DNA of 64,000 nucleotides, from the NCBI GenBank assembly GCA_017591395.1, contig WEDG01004286.1, positions 1 through 64,000 on the forward strand, written 5' to 3'. Below are positions 1 through 10,237 of this stretch, one piece after another (position 1 is the stretch's first letter; each line of letters starts with the position of its first letter). The stretch is from Schistocephalus solidus (lineage: Eukaryota; Platyhelminthes; Cestoda; Diphyllobothriidea; Diphyllobothriidae). Below the pieces are notes generated by a model, which worked only from the letters and a program-made list of their open reading frames with translations, did not search any database and was not told where the DNA came from. A program made the translations under genes and the position numbers.

Positions 1-187
1 TTTTTCTCCTAAATAACATCGGGAGTTTTTCACTGTCTGCTCTTTTTCAACTATGTTCCACTATGTTGGCCTCGCCAACATATCGAGATACTATTTTTTT
101 TGATACCACAACTCGCATGTACAAATAGGGAATTCAAAAGTGACTCACCTACATCTCCCTCAAATATACTGATACTGATACTGATAC
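1..187 (+). mobile_element. LINE 3' end with TACTGA tail
   Basis: The plus strand ends with the pattern ACAAATAGGG, a short imperfect stem-loop near 138-150, a CTCCCT-like pyrimidine stretch and a (TACTGA)n tail at 166-187. The same order occurs at the end of the LINE at 60369-61672 and, reversed, at 21541-21740. I read it as the 3' terminus of a CR1/Jockey-type LINE whose body lies outside the window. It abuts a minus-strand LINE-A fragment at 188, in a position matching about 3261 of the larger LINE-A copy, so this LINE probably inserted into LINE-A. Confidence 0.55.
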
Positions 188-605
188 ATATGAGATGGAA
201 TTACACTGCTGTTTGATAGCTTTTTTGACTGTTTCTTCGCTTAAACAGATCTCATTGAGGTTAAATGCTGTCTTGTCTGTTGGTTGTGAAATCGGCTGCT
301 CCTCAACTGAATAGTTGGCTGAGAAGTACTTTTTGAATAAATTTGCTTTTTGGGTATCGTACGTTAGTACTTGTCCTGCGTCCTCAATCATGATTTGGGG
401 ACGCTATGGGCCGGCGTTCCGCTGGTATGTTTTGCTTACTTCCAATTTTCAACTAGATCATAAATTTCTCTTATTTGTCTGAGTGTGGATAACTAACTAA
501 CTGAGGGATCATGAAGTTGTTTTTTTTAGTTTTTTTAGTCTCTTGGAAAGGAATTTAGGAATTTGTGACTTATACGGTAATCTCTCATCTATTTAGGTAT
601 CTCGA
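188..605 (-). pseudogene. LINE-A ORF2 fragment (linker and start of RT)
   Basis: This minus-strand stretch is a second copy of 3261-3745. Its ORF (149-391) shares with the larger copy the stretches EDAGQV, ANLF.KYFSANYSVEE, NEIC.SEETVKK and the preceding linker. In CR1/Jockey LINEs this region lies between the endonuclease and the fingers of the reverse transcriptase. It is cut at 188 by the plus-strand LINE 3' end and joins at about 606 to the LINE-A 3' arm. Only about 420 bp remain, so it is inactive. The match is seen directly; the family assignment rests on the larger copy. Confidence 0.6.
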
Positions 606-616
606 ATTATGAAAAG

Positions 617-2110
617 GGCACTGCTTGGTGCCATCGAATCCTTAGAACACAGGAAAAAACCTAAAACAAACTCATCTTTTTATTAAACATCTAAGCTTTG
701 GTTTGTTTGTTTGTTAAATAGCAGTGTTGAAATGACAAGTTGTTTTCCAAGGTTGAGAAAACGCAAAAATGAAGTAAAAACAGCTATACAGAATGAGGAT
801 GAATGTATCAGGGAAATAATGTTTAGAGTCTAGACTAGTCTGTTATTGACGTTCGAGGGTATTCATTTGACAGAGGTAGAAACGTCTGCGGTCGATTCGA
901 AGGGATAGGTACTTCCAATCAGATGCGAGCGCAGTCGATTCCGGTGTGGGGTCTGCCGAATAATTAGACTTAGTTGAATGATTGCTAAAAAGGTGAAAAT
1001 AGATTAGGAGCAAGAAGAGTTCAACGGTAAGAAACTTTCAATGCAGTCATACAGTCTTCATATTTGTATTATATATCATAGTGTTGATTATGTTTGATCT
1101 AGCTGTATGAAACAGCTAGTACCATTCGTTTCATAAAGCTATATCAAAACCTAGACGTGCGGCTCATTGCGCATTCGAATAACATAGAGCATAAATAATG
1201 TTAAAAACGAAAAAAAGCATACTAAAAATAGACAGAGATAAAAAAATAATAAGTTTTGCAGGTTAGTTTTAAAGCAAATTGTTTACTAATCATAAAAGTA
1301 TACATAAAAATAAAGACTATCCAAAAACATTTTAAAATGTTAAGTTATCATAATTTGTTGAAATAGTTTTAACAAAAGAAAAAAAGCTGATTTTAGATAA
1401 ATCATTACATTGAAAGCCCATTCTGCATAGCTAGAATATAGGTATTTATGAGTCTTTTAGGTCACTAACCACCACATATAGCTTGCCCATAACCAGAGGG
1501 TGTACCACATAACCAGATGATAAGATTCTTTATCTCTGTGTGCATTGCAGGTCGTCGTAGGTGGTTTATAAAAGGACATGAAATAACTAATCGTGGGAGA
1601 TTCTGGCCTGAGTATCCGGTTCTAGTGAAATGGCCATCACCGCATGCAAAGTACGTTTGGATTTTCAACTGGACTTCTAGGTGCAGATAAGGCAGCCCAT
1701 CGGGAGAACTCAGGATTGAAGACGCTATCGCCAACAGTAACTGCCGCGTCAGAGCCCTTTCGGCCCGAATTCTATGTTAAAGAACTGAGATGAAAAATGC
1801 CCTATCTTATTCAAAAATAGATGTGTGCTATTATTTAACAAATATTGTTTGATTTTTATATTAAATTCTCGTATGGTTCGACTATTTCTAATAGAATTTG
1901 GCAGGGCATTCCATATTGTCGCGTATCTTATGGAATAGAAGTTGGATCGTTGGGCCTTTTTGAATTTCGGAAATTTTATAATATTTTCTGAATTTCTAGT
2001 GTCTCGGGGGCCGTTTTGATTTGTTAGTATATTCATTCTGAGAATATCTTGGTCGTGTGTGATTTTTAATAGAAAGTGAGACCATGTTTGAGTCTTCTGA
2101 TCCAGACGGG
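617..2110 (-). repeat. Left arm of large inverted repeat (LINE-A 3' part)
   Basis: Read on the minus strand, this arm matches 8150-9610 on the plus strand through the end of the LINE-A ORF2 and about 1.2 kb of mostly non-coding sequence. Landmarks shared in reverse complement include the AACCTAGACGTGCGG region near 1148 against the CCGCACGCCTAGGTT region near 9102, and the AGGAAAAAACCTAAAA block near 651 against 9561-9575. By eye the arms are clearly homologous but diverged, with indels. The non-coding part is probably the LINE-A 3' UTR or an attached repeat. A minus-strand ORF at 1465-1734 lies in it and is described with the right arm. Confidence 0.65.
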
Positions 2111-3838
2111 TTAAAGACCATATCTATCGTATGAGCCTTGAAAGGCATCACATTTGGATAAGGATCTGGTAAAGCATCTTTGAATGGCTTCTTGTTTCTT
2201 TTGACCACCTGATGGCATAATGCCAAAAAAATTGAGCAGTAATCCAAGAGAGGTAAAACGTACATTTTATATAGTCTTGTCTTTAGGGCAGGTGAGGAGA
2301 AATTTTTACAAATGAATCCGCATAGTCTAGTGGCTTTTGTTGATATTTGTTTAACGTGGGGAGATAAATCAAGAGTATTTGTATAGCTTAGACCTAAGTC
2401 TTTTATTGATGTTGTCTCGGTTATTTCCTGATTATTGAAAAATATGGGAGGAAGTTTTTGTGAACCAAAGATCAGGAGATGACATGTACTATGAGAGAAT
2501 GGCATTTGCCATAGAGTACTCCATTCGCTTAGTTTTTTAAGATCATTTTCAATCTTTTTATGCATGCTGGCTACTGTATGCTGGTTATATGCATATGCAA
2601 GTTTTAAGTCATCCGCATATAAAAATGTTTTAGCTGACGTTGATATAGAGGATAAGTCGTGAATGTATATAAGAAATAGGAGGGGACCTATGATAGTCCT
2701 CTGAAGTACTCCACTACTAATATGAGATGGTTCTGAGACTACGTTTCGAATTTGTACGACCTGATATCGGTTTTAAAGGTAAGATTTTAGAAAGTCAAGA
2801 AGGGGAGACCCAATCCCATGACTTTTTAGCTTCACTAGAAGCCTTTGATGGGGTACTTTATCGAACGCCTTTTTAAGGTCAAAGTATATCGTAGCTTCCG
2901 TGTTTCCGTCATCTCTGTTACATGAAACGAATTCAATGAAGGTGAGATGGCAGGACTGACATGACTTTTTAGGTAAGAAAGCGTGTTGAGAGGAAGGTAT
3001 GAGGTTAGCGTTTGTAAGATAGTTAAGCATTTGTTTGGAAATTAATTTTTCTAGTATTTTTGCTATTACCGCTGTTCGGTAAACACCACGATAGCTTTGT
3101 GTATCAGATCGGTTCCCGTTTTTAAAGATTGGTGTAATGCTTGAGTATTTCCATATTTCTGGATACATACTATTTGATTGGAGTAAGGAGAATAGACTAG
3201 ACAGCAGTATTGGAGCATATATCATATGCTTCAGTATGCAAGGTGGGATTTTATCCGTCCCATAAGAGGTGGAATTAGAAAGTTTTCTGATAGTTTTTTT
3301 GACGGTTTCTTCGCTAAAACAGATCTCATTGAAGGTTAATGTTGTCATTTCTGTTGGGTGGGGTATCGGCTCCTCCTCAACTGAATAGTTGGCTGAGAAG
3401 TACTTATTGAATAAATTTGCTATTTGGTTATCGTCCGTTATTACTTGTCCTGCGTCATCAATCATGAGTTGGCGACCTGGTTTTCGATTAGTTTTCATTT
3501 GCTTCCGAAAGATCTGGGCTGTTTTTTCTGAGGACTCTATTGCCCGGCGTTCCGCTGCAATGTTTTTATTTGCTTCCATTTTTTCAACTAGATCATGAAT
3601 TTCCCTAATTCGTCTGAGTGTGGATAAATAACTAACTGAGGGATCATGAAGTTGTTTTTTTAAATTTTTTTAGTCTTTTAGAAAGGAAGTTAGGAATTTG
3701 TGACTTATATGGGGATTTCTCATCTATTAAGGTATCTCGAATTATAAAAAGTGTAGAGTATAAAAGGTTAACAGCTTCCGTCGCGGATGTCGTTAGAAGA
3801 TATGAACTCCATTCTAATGACCTTGCATATTTGTTCAT
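1749..3838 (-). pseudogene. LINE-A ORF2: reverse transcriptase and C-terminus
   Basis: This is the best-preserved reverse transcriptase (RT) in the window, CR1/Jockey type. From 3579 down to about 2000 a single frame is open except for one TAA at 2773-2775. In order it shows the fingers (YGTDKIPP, SSITPIFKNGN), SQHAFLPKKSC, motif A YFDLKKAFDKVPH with its catalytic Asp, motif B (SGVLQRTIIGPLLF, with Arg where QG is usual), an intact YADD box at 2608-2619, and the post-RT stretch KDLGLSY and TRLYKMYVLPLLDYCS. The C-terminus continues in another frame (1749-2036, with TIWNALPNSIR), so there is a frameshift near 2040-2250. The linker at 3644-3838 is shifted too. It would make LINE cDNA by target-primed reverse transcription; as it stands it is dead. 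Confidence 0.85.
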
Positions 3839-3956
3839 ATAGTCAATGTCGAGTTTTTTTTTGGATTTATGTTAATGTAACTAGAATCTGATGTTACATT
3901 TGTGTTTAGAGGGCGCATTGTTTTTATTGCCTTATGATTACTTTCAAAGTTTATGC

Positions 3957-4160
3957 TGTCGGTATATGGGCCAGATATCATTTGTGAGAATAATATCTAG
4001 TATGTTGTTTCCTTGGGTCAGTTTATTGATTATTTGTGTCCAGTTATGGAAGAAAATTGATGAAAGCAGTTCATCGGGTCTAGTGGGGGCTGATAGTTTA
4101 GCCCAGTTTATTTCAGGACGGTTTATGTTCTATCGCTCTCGCATTAATAAGGGCGATACT
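3957..4160 (-). pseudogene. LINE-A apurinic-type endonuclease, internally deleted
   Basis: On the minus strand, 4121-3957 reads through about 53 codons starting RPEINWAKLSAP and including FFHNWTQIIN, QGNNILDIILTND. This is the end of a LINE AP-type endonuclease, which nicks the target DNA; the upstream GDFN motif is degraded to codons around 4122-4135. Immediately upstream, at about 4128-4160, another frame shows LSIALINARAI, typical of the very start of the same domain. The roughly 120 residues that normally separate these two blocks are missing, so I infer an internal deletion. Frame and stop defects make it non-functional. Confidence 0.55.
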
Positions 4161-5550
4161 AAGGATGTCGGATAGGAAAGAGGCCAGCTGTTGTGTTAAA
4201 ACTGTTTTGACTGTGCGATGGCCTAATAGAAGGGAAGTGTGTAACTGTTGGATGGCATATTGATGTGTATGTTGAGAAATAATTGAATGGGTAAGAGTGT
4301 ATATGTTGAGTGTGTGGTGGGATTTGAGTGCATGGGTTAAAGTGTATGGGTTGTGTGTAGGTGTTTGAGAGCATGGGTTCGTTGAAGAGGTAATGCCCCA
4401 TATGGGGGGGGGGATGATTCACTGGGTGGTTATTGCAAATACCTGGGGTTATTGTTGGGAAGTTTTGCCGACCTGGGTAAATAGTTTGGTTGCCATTAGT
4501 TGCTTATATGTTTAAGAGGTTAGCGTGCGTTGGTTAACTCCTATACCATGCATTTTGATTTAAGGGAGTTGAGATGTTATTAAAGGATCTTATCAGTATA
4601 TTATGAGAGTTTGCAGCGTTAGGAACACTTATATTTCTTGGGTTGACATTTTTTGGGCTTTTTAGTAGTAATGGTGTGTTCAATAAAGTTTTTTGTATAG
4701 GAATACTAACTGGGATCCAAAATGGGTTATCTTTTGAGCTTGAAGGGATTGACACATACGTCATAGGATTTGTGAGAGTTGCTGGGTCGACAATTTATGT
4801 TACTGGTTGTTCAGTTGGTGGAGTAGTAGTAACAGTTAAATTACTATCTAATACTGCGACATGACTGGATCCAGAATTTGTGTCATCAAGCTGTTCCAGA
4901 GAGGTTATAGCATTTTGAGGTGCTCGTTTTGTTTGATTCTGACATCCACTCATAACTGCTAAAGCAGTTTTTCGATTAGTATTAGGAGTATCAGAAAAAC
5001 AATAAGATACACTTGCCAAAGGTTTGGCTATGGAGACACTATGCTTATTATTTTGCTCTTACTGAATTATAAGCTTTTCATTTTATTTGGCAGCGTTGGA
5101 AGTGCCTGCTTGGGGTTACACTGAGGAGACGGTTTGATTAACATCTAGTTTGAGCTGTGTGGCTTTGGTCTGAAGTTCACGTCTTTGCATAGGTGTTAGG
5201 TCTGGACCTATGAATGCTTTCGGGTGAGCAGTGTTCGGTTTACTTCAGGGTTTTGTAGAACTAGATCGGCTTCAGTTTTTGAATAAAGTCACTAACACTA
5301 GCTCATTTTATCTTCTTGATTTAAGCCTTTTGGTGGAAGCTATGCGGATGTATAGCCCACACGAGTGTATGAGTTGTTGGATTGATGGTCTGGGGTTTAC
5401 CGTGTGGGGGATATTTCGGATAATGACATTACACTTGCATTTGGACCTATTAGTGACCTCTGATGAGACGACGTGTATGATCAATTCTATTTGTGGTACG
5501 CTTGTTAAGCTGTTTGTAAAAGATTTTGAGTCTAATAATGAGTTGAACAA
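4159..5550 (-). pseudogene. LINE-A ORF1-like relic
   Basis: Several minus-strand ORFs lie end to end upstream of the endonuclease relic: 5308-5550 (80 codons, with CNVIIRNIP and CGLYIRIASTKRLKS), 4795-5019 (74 codons, Ser/Thr/Asn rich), 4534-4764 (76 codons) and 4159-4422 (87 codons, rich in His/Pro/Thr). The NVIIRNIP...KRL pattern resembles the RNA-binding, RRM-like part of CR1-type LINE ORF1 proteins, and a related block lies at 9850-10040. Position, strand and composition fit an ORF1 broken by several frameshifts. Only the 5308-5550 block supports the assignment directly; the rest is inferred from position. Confidence 0.45.
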
Positions 5551-5824
5551 CGTAAATAATGATCATATTTGTCGATAAAGTTTTGCAGACGCAGGATAGC
5601 AGAGAGATCTAGTTGATCGATTGTTACTTTTACGTCCGTCAATTTTCAGGTATATGAATACGGGAGGATTTAAACAGTTTGATTCCACAAATTGGAAGCT
5701 AGGGTACAGAAGTACACTTCTTATAAATTTATATTATAATTGAGCAGGATGATATCTCAATATCTTTAAATAATGTGCAATTTAAACTTGTATTGGAGTT
5801 CAGGATTTTAAGCGATTTTCACAG

Positions 5825-6885
5825 TTGGGCTCAGTTGGGCTCACAGGGAGTCAATATTCAGCCGACGAAAGCATCGGACGAAATAAAGAACATTTTTATC
5901 GACCCCAAGTGTCGTCTCTGATCATCACACACAGGCCGCGTGAAGTGCCTTCTAAGGTCGAACATGACGTCCTAAGGGAAGTCAAAGCCGATAAAATCAT
6001 TTTTGTACCTGCCTAAAAGAAATGTTCCATGGTTGTATAAGACAGGATAGACTACCCTGAGAAAGCAAAAAATCTTGTTTGGTCATATCCAGTTCTACTA
6101 CCCATATGAAATGAACCTCATAATAACGCTGAGATGCGAAACCATTCCGGCATTATTGCTACTAGAGAACTCTGGTGCAATATCTACGAGTGACCAACAC
6201 ACGACCAGAGCGCAAGAAACGGCCTAAGCCTGATTCTATGGCCTTCCGAAAGTGAACAAAAAGGGCGTTCCTCTCTGGTCCATTTGATAACTTAAAGGAA
6301 CTCCAGGTTACAGACAGACAAGGTGGCAATTTCAGCATCTTGAATTTCTGACCACTGATTCAGTCAGCATAGTTAGCTCGTCAAATCTATTTTTGAAGCA
6401 ACTAAATGAGGTAAGTCTTCCGTGAAATGGCGTTATAGTATCTTGTTATGTCACGCCTCTTTTTACTCCCATTTCCCAGGATCTGGTAGTCAAGACTAAA
6501 CAAAGCATATACGGTACAACGAATTTTTGTCTCGTACACACATAAATCATCTGAATCCTGAAGAACAGGTTAGACGGTAGAATTTACAAGCAGATTAATG
6601 GCATGCCTAATGGGTTGCCCCATCTCAGGACTTATAGCTGGGCTGGACCTGAATTGGTTGGAACCACCGGTCTCTTGAAATCTCCTACCACAATTCTGGG
6701 CTCAGTTTGTCAACGACACCTTCATCGTTATCGAACAGGTTCAGATGCATACATTCAAAATACCTCACATAGTCTTCCCAGACATCCAATTTACGATGGA
6801 GAAGGCAGGAAATGACCTGCTAGCCATCGTGGAAGTTTTCATCAGCCACAAGGATCGTACAGATCAATTTTTTAATAAAAGTGAA
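5825..6885 (+). pseudogene. Penelope-like element reverse transcriptase relic
   Basis: This is a plus-strand PLE relic with many frameshifts and stops. It starts with HRPREVPSKVEHDVLREVKADK and a degraded IIFVPA (5916-6013), the conserved N-terminal segment of PLE RTs. After a gap come YGLPKVNKKGVPL (about 6240-6275), a degraded GMP.GLP block (6600-6620) that stands for GTPMGSPISG, and QFVNDTFIVIEQ (FVND at 6706-6717 where YVDD is expected). FPDIQFTME follows (6777-6801) and a degraded NDLLAIVEVFI (6808-6840). The first catalytic Asp of the box is Asn. PLE RTs copy their RNA at a nick made by a GIY-YIG endonuclease; none is left here. Confidence 0.75.
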
Positions 6886-6899
6886 GGGTTTATTTTCAC

Positions 6900-7600
6900 C
6901 ATATTTTTTGCCCTTAACCGTGAGCTTTCTATAAGTTGTGAGTTTAAAAAAGCTCTTTCTACTGCCCTAGATTATTTGTGCTGGCCCAAATAATCAATTG
7001 AACCAGTAAGGAGGATGACTCCTACCAATAAATTTTCAATGAACAGAAGGACCTCGGTGTTCTAATAAACTCTTCACTAAAACCATCTTCATAGTGTATA
7101 AAGGTAGCTAAATGCGCGAATCGCTTAATTTTTGCGCTTATACGTGGATTTTTGCAGATCGATAAGGCACTATTTCGAAAAACCTAGGGGGCATTTGTTC
7201 GATCTAACTTGATATATGCCGTTCGTGCCTGGCGTCCGTGGTTAAAGTATGATTATCTAAAGCAGTAATGAGAATCTTAGCCAATCTACCTTACCAAGTC
7301 AGACTCGCTAAACTTGATTTTTTTTCCTCTCAATTACTGGCAACAACGTGGTGACCTGATTCAACCATACCGGATTGTCAGAGACAGTTAGTATGCCCTA
7401 GAATTTGCTTAATTCTTCGAATTGGCTAGGAAGGAACATCTGCGGGGTTTTCCCTTTAAACTGCAGAGGAAATTGTTCCACACGGACGTCCGTCGGTACG
7501 TCTTTTCGCAGAGGGTCATTGGAGCATGGAAGGGACTGTTGACAAATTTAAATGCAAACAATATGCTCATTATCTAAAAAAAAACTATTCTACAATATTC
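6900..7600 (+). pseudogene. LINE RT C-terminal relic
   Basis: Translating the plus strand in shifting frames gives SIEPVRRMTPTN (about 6985-7025), DLGVLINSSLKPSS (7050-7090), SNLIYAVRAWRPW (7203-7245), LPYQVRLAKLDFFPLNYW (7288-7340), QRGDLIQPYRIVRD (7342-7385), FFELARKEHLRGFPFKLQRK (7416-7475) and FSQRVIGAWKGLLTNL (7504-7550). This is the region after the polymerase in CR1/Jockey LINE ORF2 and parallels 60900-61544. It is 5'-truncated and lacks the polymerase core. The sequence reads straight out of the preceding PLE relic, so the two elements are nested or deletion-fused. Confidence 0.65.
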
Positions 7601-7607
7601 TACACTA

Positions 7608-7696
7608 TTCCCACTGAATATTTCATCTGACAATGCCTGTAAACTGGCATTAAATACTATTATTATTATTATTATAATAATTATTATTATTATATA
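7608..7696 (+). repeat. LINE 3' tail: stem-loop plus (ATT)n
   Basis: CCCACTGAATATTTCATCTG is followed by the perfect 6 bp stem AATGCC/GGCATT (7632-7651) and an (ATT)n microsatellite at 7658-7695. The same arrangement appears on the minus strand at 61735-61800 and 26889-26950, both at the ends of LINE tails, so this is a 3' end of that LINE type. No coding sequence of the same LINE is obvious directly upstream. Confidence 0.6.
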
Positions 7697-7797
7697 ACGA
7701 AGAGTGTGTTAACAGCGGCAGCTTGCACCTGGCCCACACATATTGATGACCCAACCTTTCCATTTGTCAGATTTGTTACTGAAAACGTTTATTGTAT

Positions 7798-7860
7798 TGA
7801 AATTTTGTATGTGAATAGGGAGTTCAAGGGCGAAAGCCTACTTCCCTTAATAAAGTGCCT
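7798..7860 (+). mobile_element. LINE 3' end, AATAGGG type
   Basis: A short fragment runs from GTGAATAGGGAGTTCAAG through a stem-loop (GGGC 7828-7831, GAAA loop, GCCT 7836-7839) to CTTCCCTTAATAAAG. It matches the terminal layout of the LINE ends at 1-187, 10238-10290, 21541-21610 and 61605-61672. The TACTGA-like tail is absent or mutated here. It is probably the very end of a 5'-truncated LINE copy. Confidence 0.45.
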
Positions 7861-8149
7861 TAATGTGACTTAAATTAATAGCACTTTGCACAAGCGTGGT
7901 CTTAAATTTTGCCCAGATCCTCGTTTTCTATTTTCTATGTGAAATAAGCTGCAATTTTATCCTTTTAAGTATACGTTTGTAAATTATTAATCCACTTACT
8001 ATACTTAGTTAATCACAAATTCCGTCAAGTAGTTTACGAAGACCGCAAGTGACTCGCAAAAGTCACAAGATTGCAGATTTCCCTTTATCCTTGAGTAATA
8101 GAATGGAAGGAGACATATGTAGCATATGCGAGACTTCGCAGCCGTCTCC

Positions 8150-9610
8150 AAAATGGTCTCACTTTTCTATTCAAATAACACAAGACCAAGATATTCTCAG
8201 AATACATATGCTAACAAATAAAAACGGCCCCCGAGACACTAGAAATAATAAAAACAGTATGCAGATTTACAAATTTAAAACGGCCCAACGATCCGAATTA
8301 CATTCTATCAGAAATGCGATGATTTGGAATGCCATGCCATGTTCTATTACAGATATTCAACCCTACTAGAAATTTAAATTAAATTAAAACGCTGTCTGCT
8401 ATATAACACTTACAAATATTTTTTAAATAAGATGATACATTCTTCAACTCAGTTTTTTACATAGAATTCGCGCCGAAATGGCTCTGATAATGCCAACTTC
8501 GGGAATCAAATTTCACGCATGCGGATAAAAATACGCATAAGTGCGCTGCCTGACGGCGATACCTACTTAAATTCTGATGAGCTGCTGTCTATTATGCACA
8601 TAGAAGTCAAGCTGAAAATCCAAACGTACTTTGCTTGCGCTTCCGTTTATGGCGATGGTCATTTTCCTAGAACCCTATATGCAGGCCAGAAGCTCCCACA
8701 AGTAGTAATTTCACGTCCATTAATAACGACCTACACAGATAGATGAAGAATTTAATAATCTGGTAATGAGCAGGCTATAGCTGGTTGTTAGTGACATTCA
8801 AGGTTCTTATGTACATATCCTCTGGCTATGCGCAAAGACATTCAATTTAATGATTTATATATCCACTGTCTTAAAAGCAACTTCGTTCTACCGTTACAAC
8901 TATTTTAAAAATTTATGATAATTTTACATTTGCAAATGTTTTTGGATGTTGTCTTTATTTTTATATATAATTTTATGATTGTTTAAAAATGTGCTTTAAA
9001 AATAATTTGCAAAAATTATTTTTTATCTCTGTCTGTAATTAGTTAATTTTTTCCGTTTTTCACATCATATTTGCTCTGCGTAATTCGAATTGGCTGCGAG
9101 CCGCACGCCTAGGTTTTGATATACCTTTAAGAAACAAATAGTACTGGCTGTTTCATAAAGCAAGATCAAACATTATTAACACTATAGTATAAAATACAAA
9201 TAAACAGACTCTGACAGCATTGAAATTTCTTACCGTTCTTACCGTTCAACTTTTTTAGCAATCAGTTCAACTAAGTTTAATTAGCCAGCAGCCCCCTCAA
9301 CAGAATCGACTGCGCTCACATCTGATTGGAAGTATCTTTGCCTTTGAATTGACTGCAGACATTTCTACCTCTTTCGAATGAATACATCCGAACGTTAATC
9401 TCACAGTAGTTTTTACCCTAACCATTCTTACTCTGATACATACATCCCCGTTCTGTATAGCAGTTTAATTTTTCAATTTTGCTAGTTCCTAACCTTTGGA
9501 AACAGGTTTTTTTCTTAAAACGAACTCAAACAAAGTGGTTAATGAAACGATGATTTTTTTAGGTTTTTTCCTGTGTTCTATGGATTTGACGGGACACAAG
9601 AAGTGCCAAA
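8150..9610 (+). repeat. Right arm of large inverted repeat (LINE-A 3' part)
   Basis: This plus-strand copy matches the minus strand of 617-2110. It opens with the C-terminus of LINE-A ORF2 (8150-8369: WSHFSIQITQDQDILRI, NGPRDTRN, IRNAMIWNAMP), which shows that this stretch is one frame where LINE-A itself is shifted. Then come about 1.2 kb without a long ORF. One block (8519-8746 here, 1465-1734 minus in the left arm) shares KIQTYFAC, GDGHF.RT and VIS.P at the translated level; whether this was ever coding is unclear. The ends near 9561-9610 match 620-665 reversed. About 6 kb separates the arms. Confidence 0.65.
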
Positions 9611-9849
9611 TCAATATACCTATTTATATTTCATGCTCTAAAATCCTCTTGGTATATTTTTAACGTCTTGGTACTTTGGTTTCTCAAGCGTTCACCTGGT
9701 CCTCCATGATCAGTCCTCGTCTCAATAAATAATAGATGTGCTCCTTCAAGGAACTATGAACAGTACCTCCGACACAGTTATCCAGCAGGTTTTTCAAATC
9801 ATTTTGATAATAAGCTCACAAACCGAAGAATGGATAAACGCAAGATAAT

Positions 9850-10230
9850 TTTATTTTGCGTAATATTCCAAATTGCATATTTGCTATCGACAGTGTGCGT
9901 TTATTTCTTCAAAGCTGTGGCTTGGGATTCAGATTCGCGCACGCTAAGCGACTTCGTCCGCTCAGTCGTTTTGTCCCCACATTAGTCATTCTCGTTTCCT
10001 CATTTCACCTGAACTTACCACAGTGCAGGAAAAACTGAAAATTGTTAAATTTTCGACAAGCAAAAGAGAAATGACATCCTCTGTTGCCATGTTAAACAAA
10101 TCGCCTGCGATGTCATCTACGGCCTCGCTTTCTAAATACTCGTTAACTTTACATGGAAACCGACGTCAGGTGCGTGCTTTCCCACAACTTATTGTTCCAG
10201 AACCACGTGGGAGCACCCGCACCCTGGGTT
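9850..10230 (+). pseudogene. LINE ORF1-like fragment
   Basis: The frame at 9856-10038 gives RNIPNCIF, SVRLFLQSCGLGFRFAHAKR, aligning by eye with the minus-strand block at 5308-5550 (RNIPHTV, HSCGLYIRIASTKR). The following frame, 10023-10310, has LKIVKFSTSKREMTSSVAML, which resembles the 'RPLKVVF.S...' stretch of LINE ORF1 proteins. I read this as part of the RNA-binding domain of an ORF1 from a LINE related to LINE-A. It is short, frame-broken and borders the tail of the next LINE (minus strand) at about 10238. Confidence 0.45.
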
Positions 10231-10237
10231 CGGTGCT

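Noticed and set aside
5455..5475. CTGATGAG motif suggestive of a hammerhead ribozyme, also near 8566
   Set aside because: No GAAA box with a pairing stem at proper distance was found in either place.
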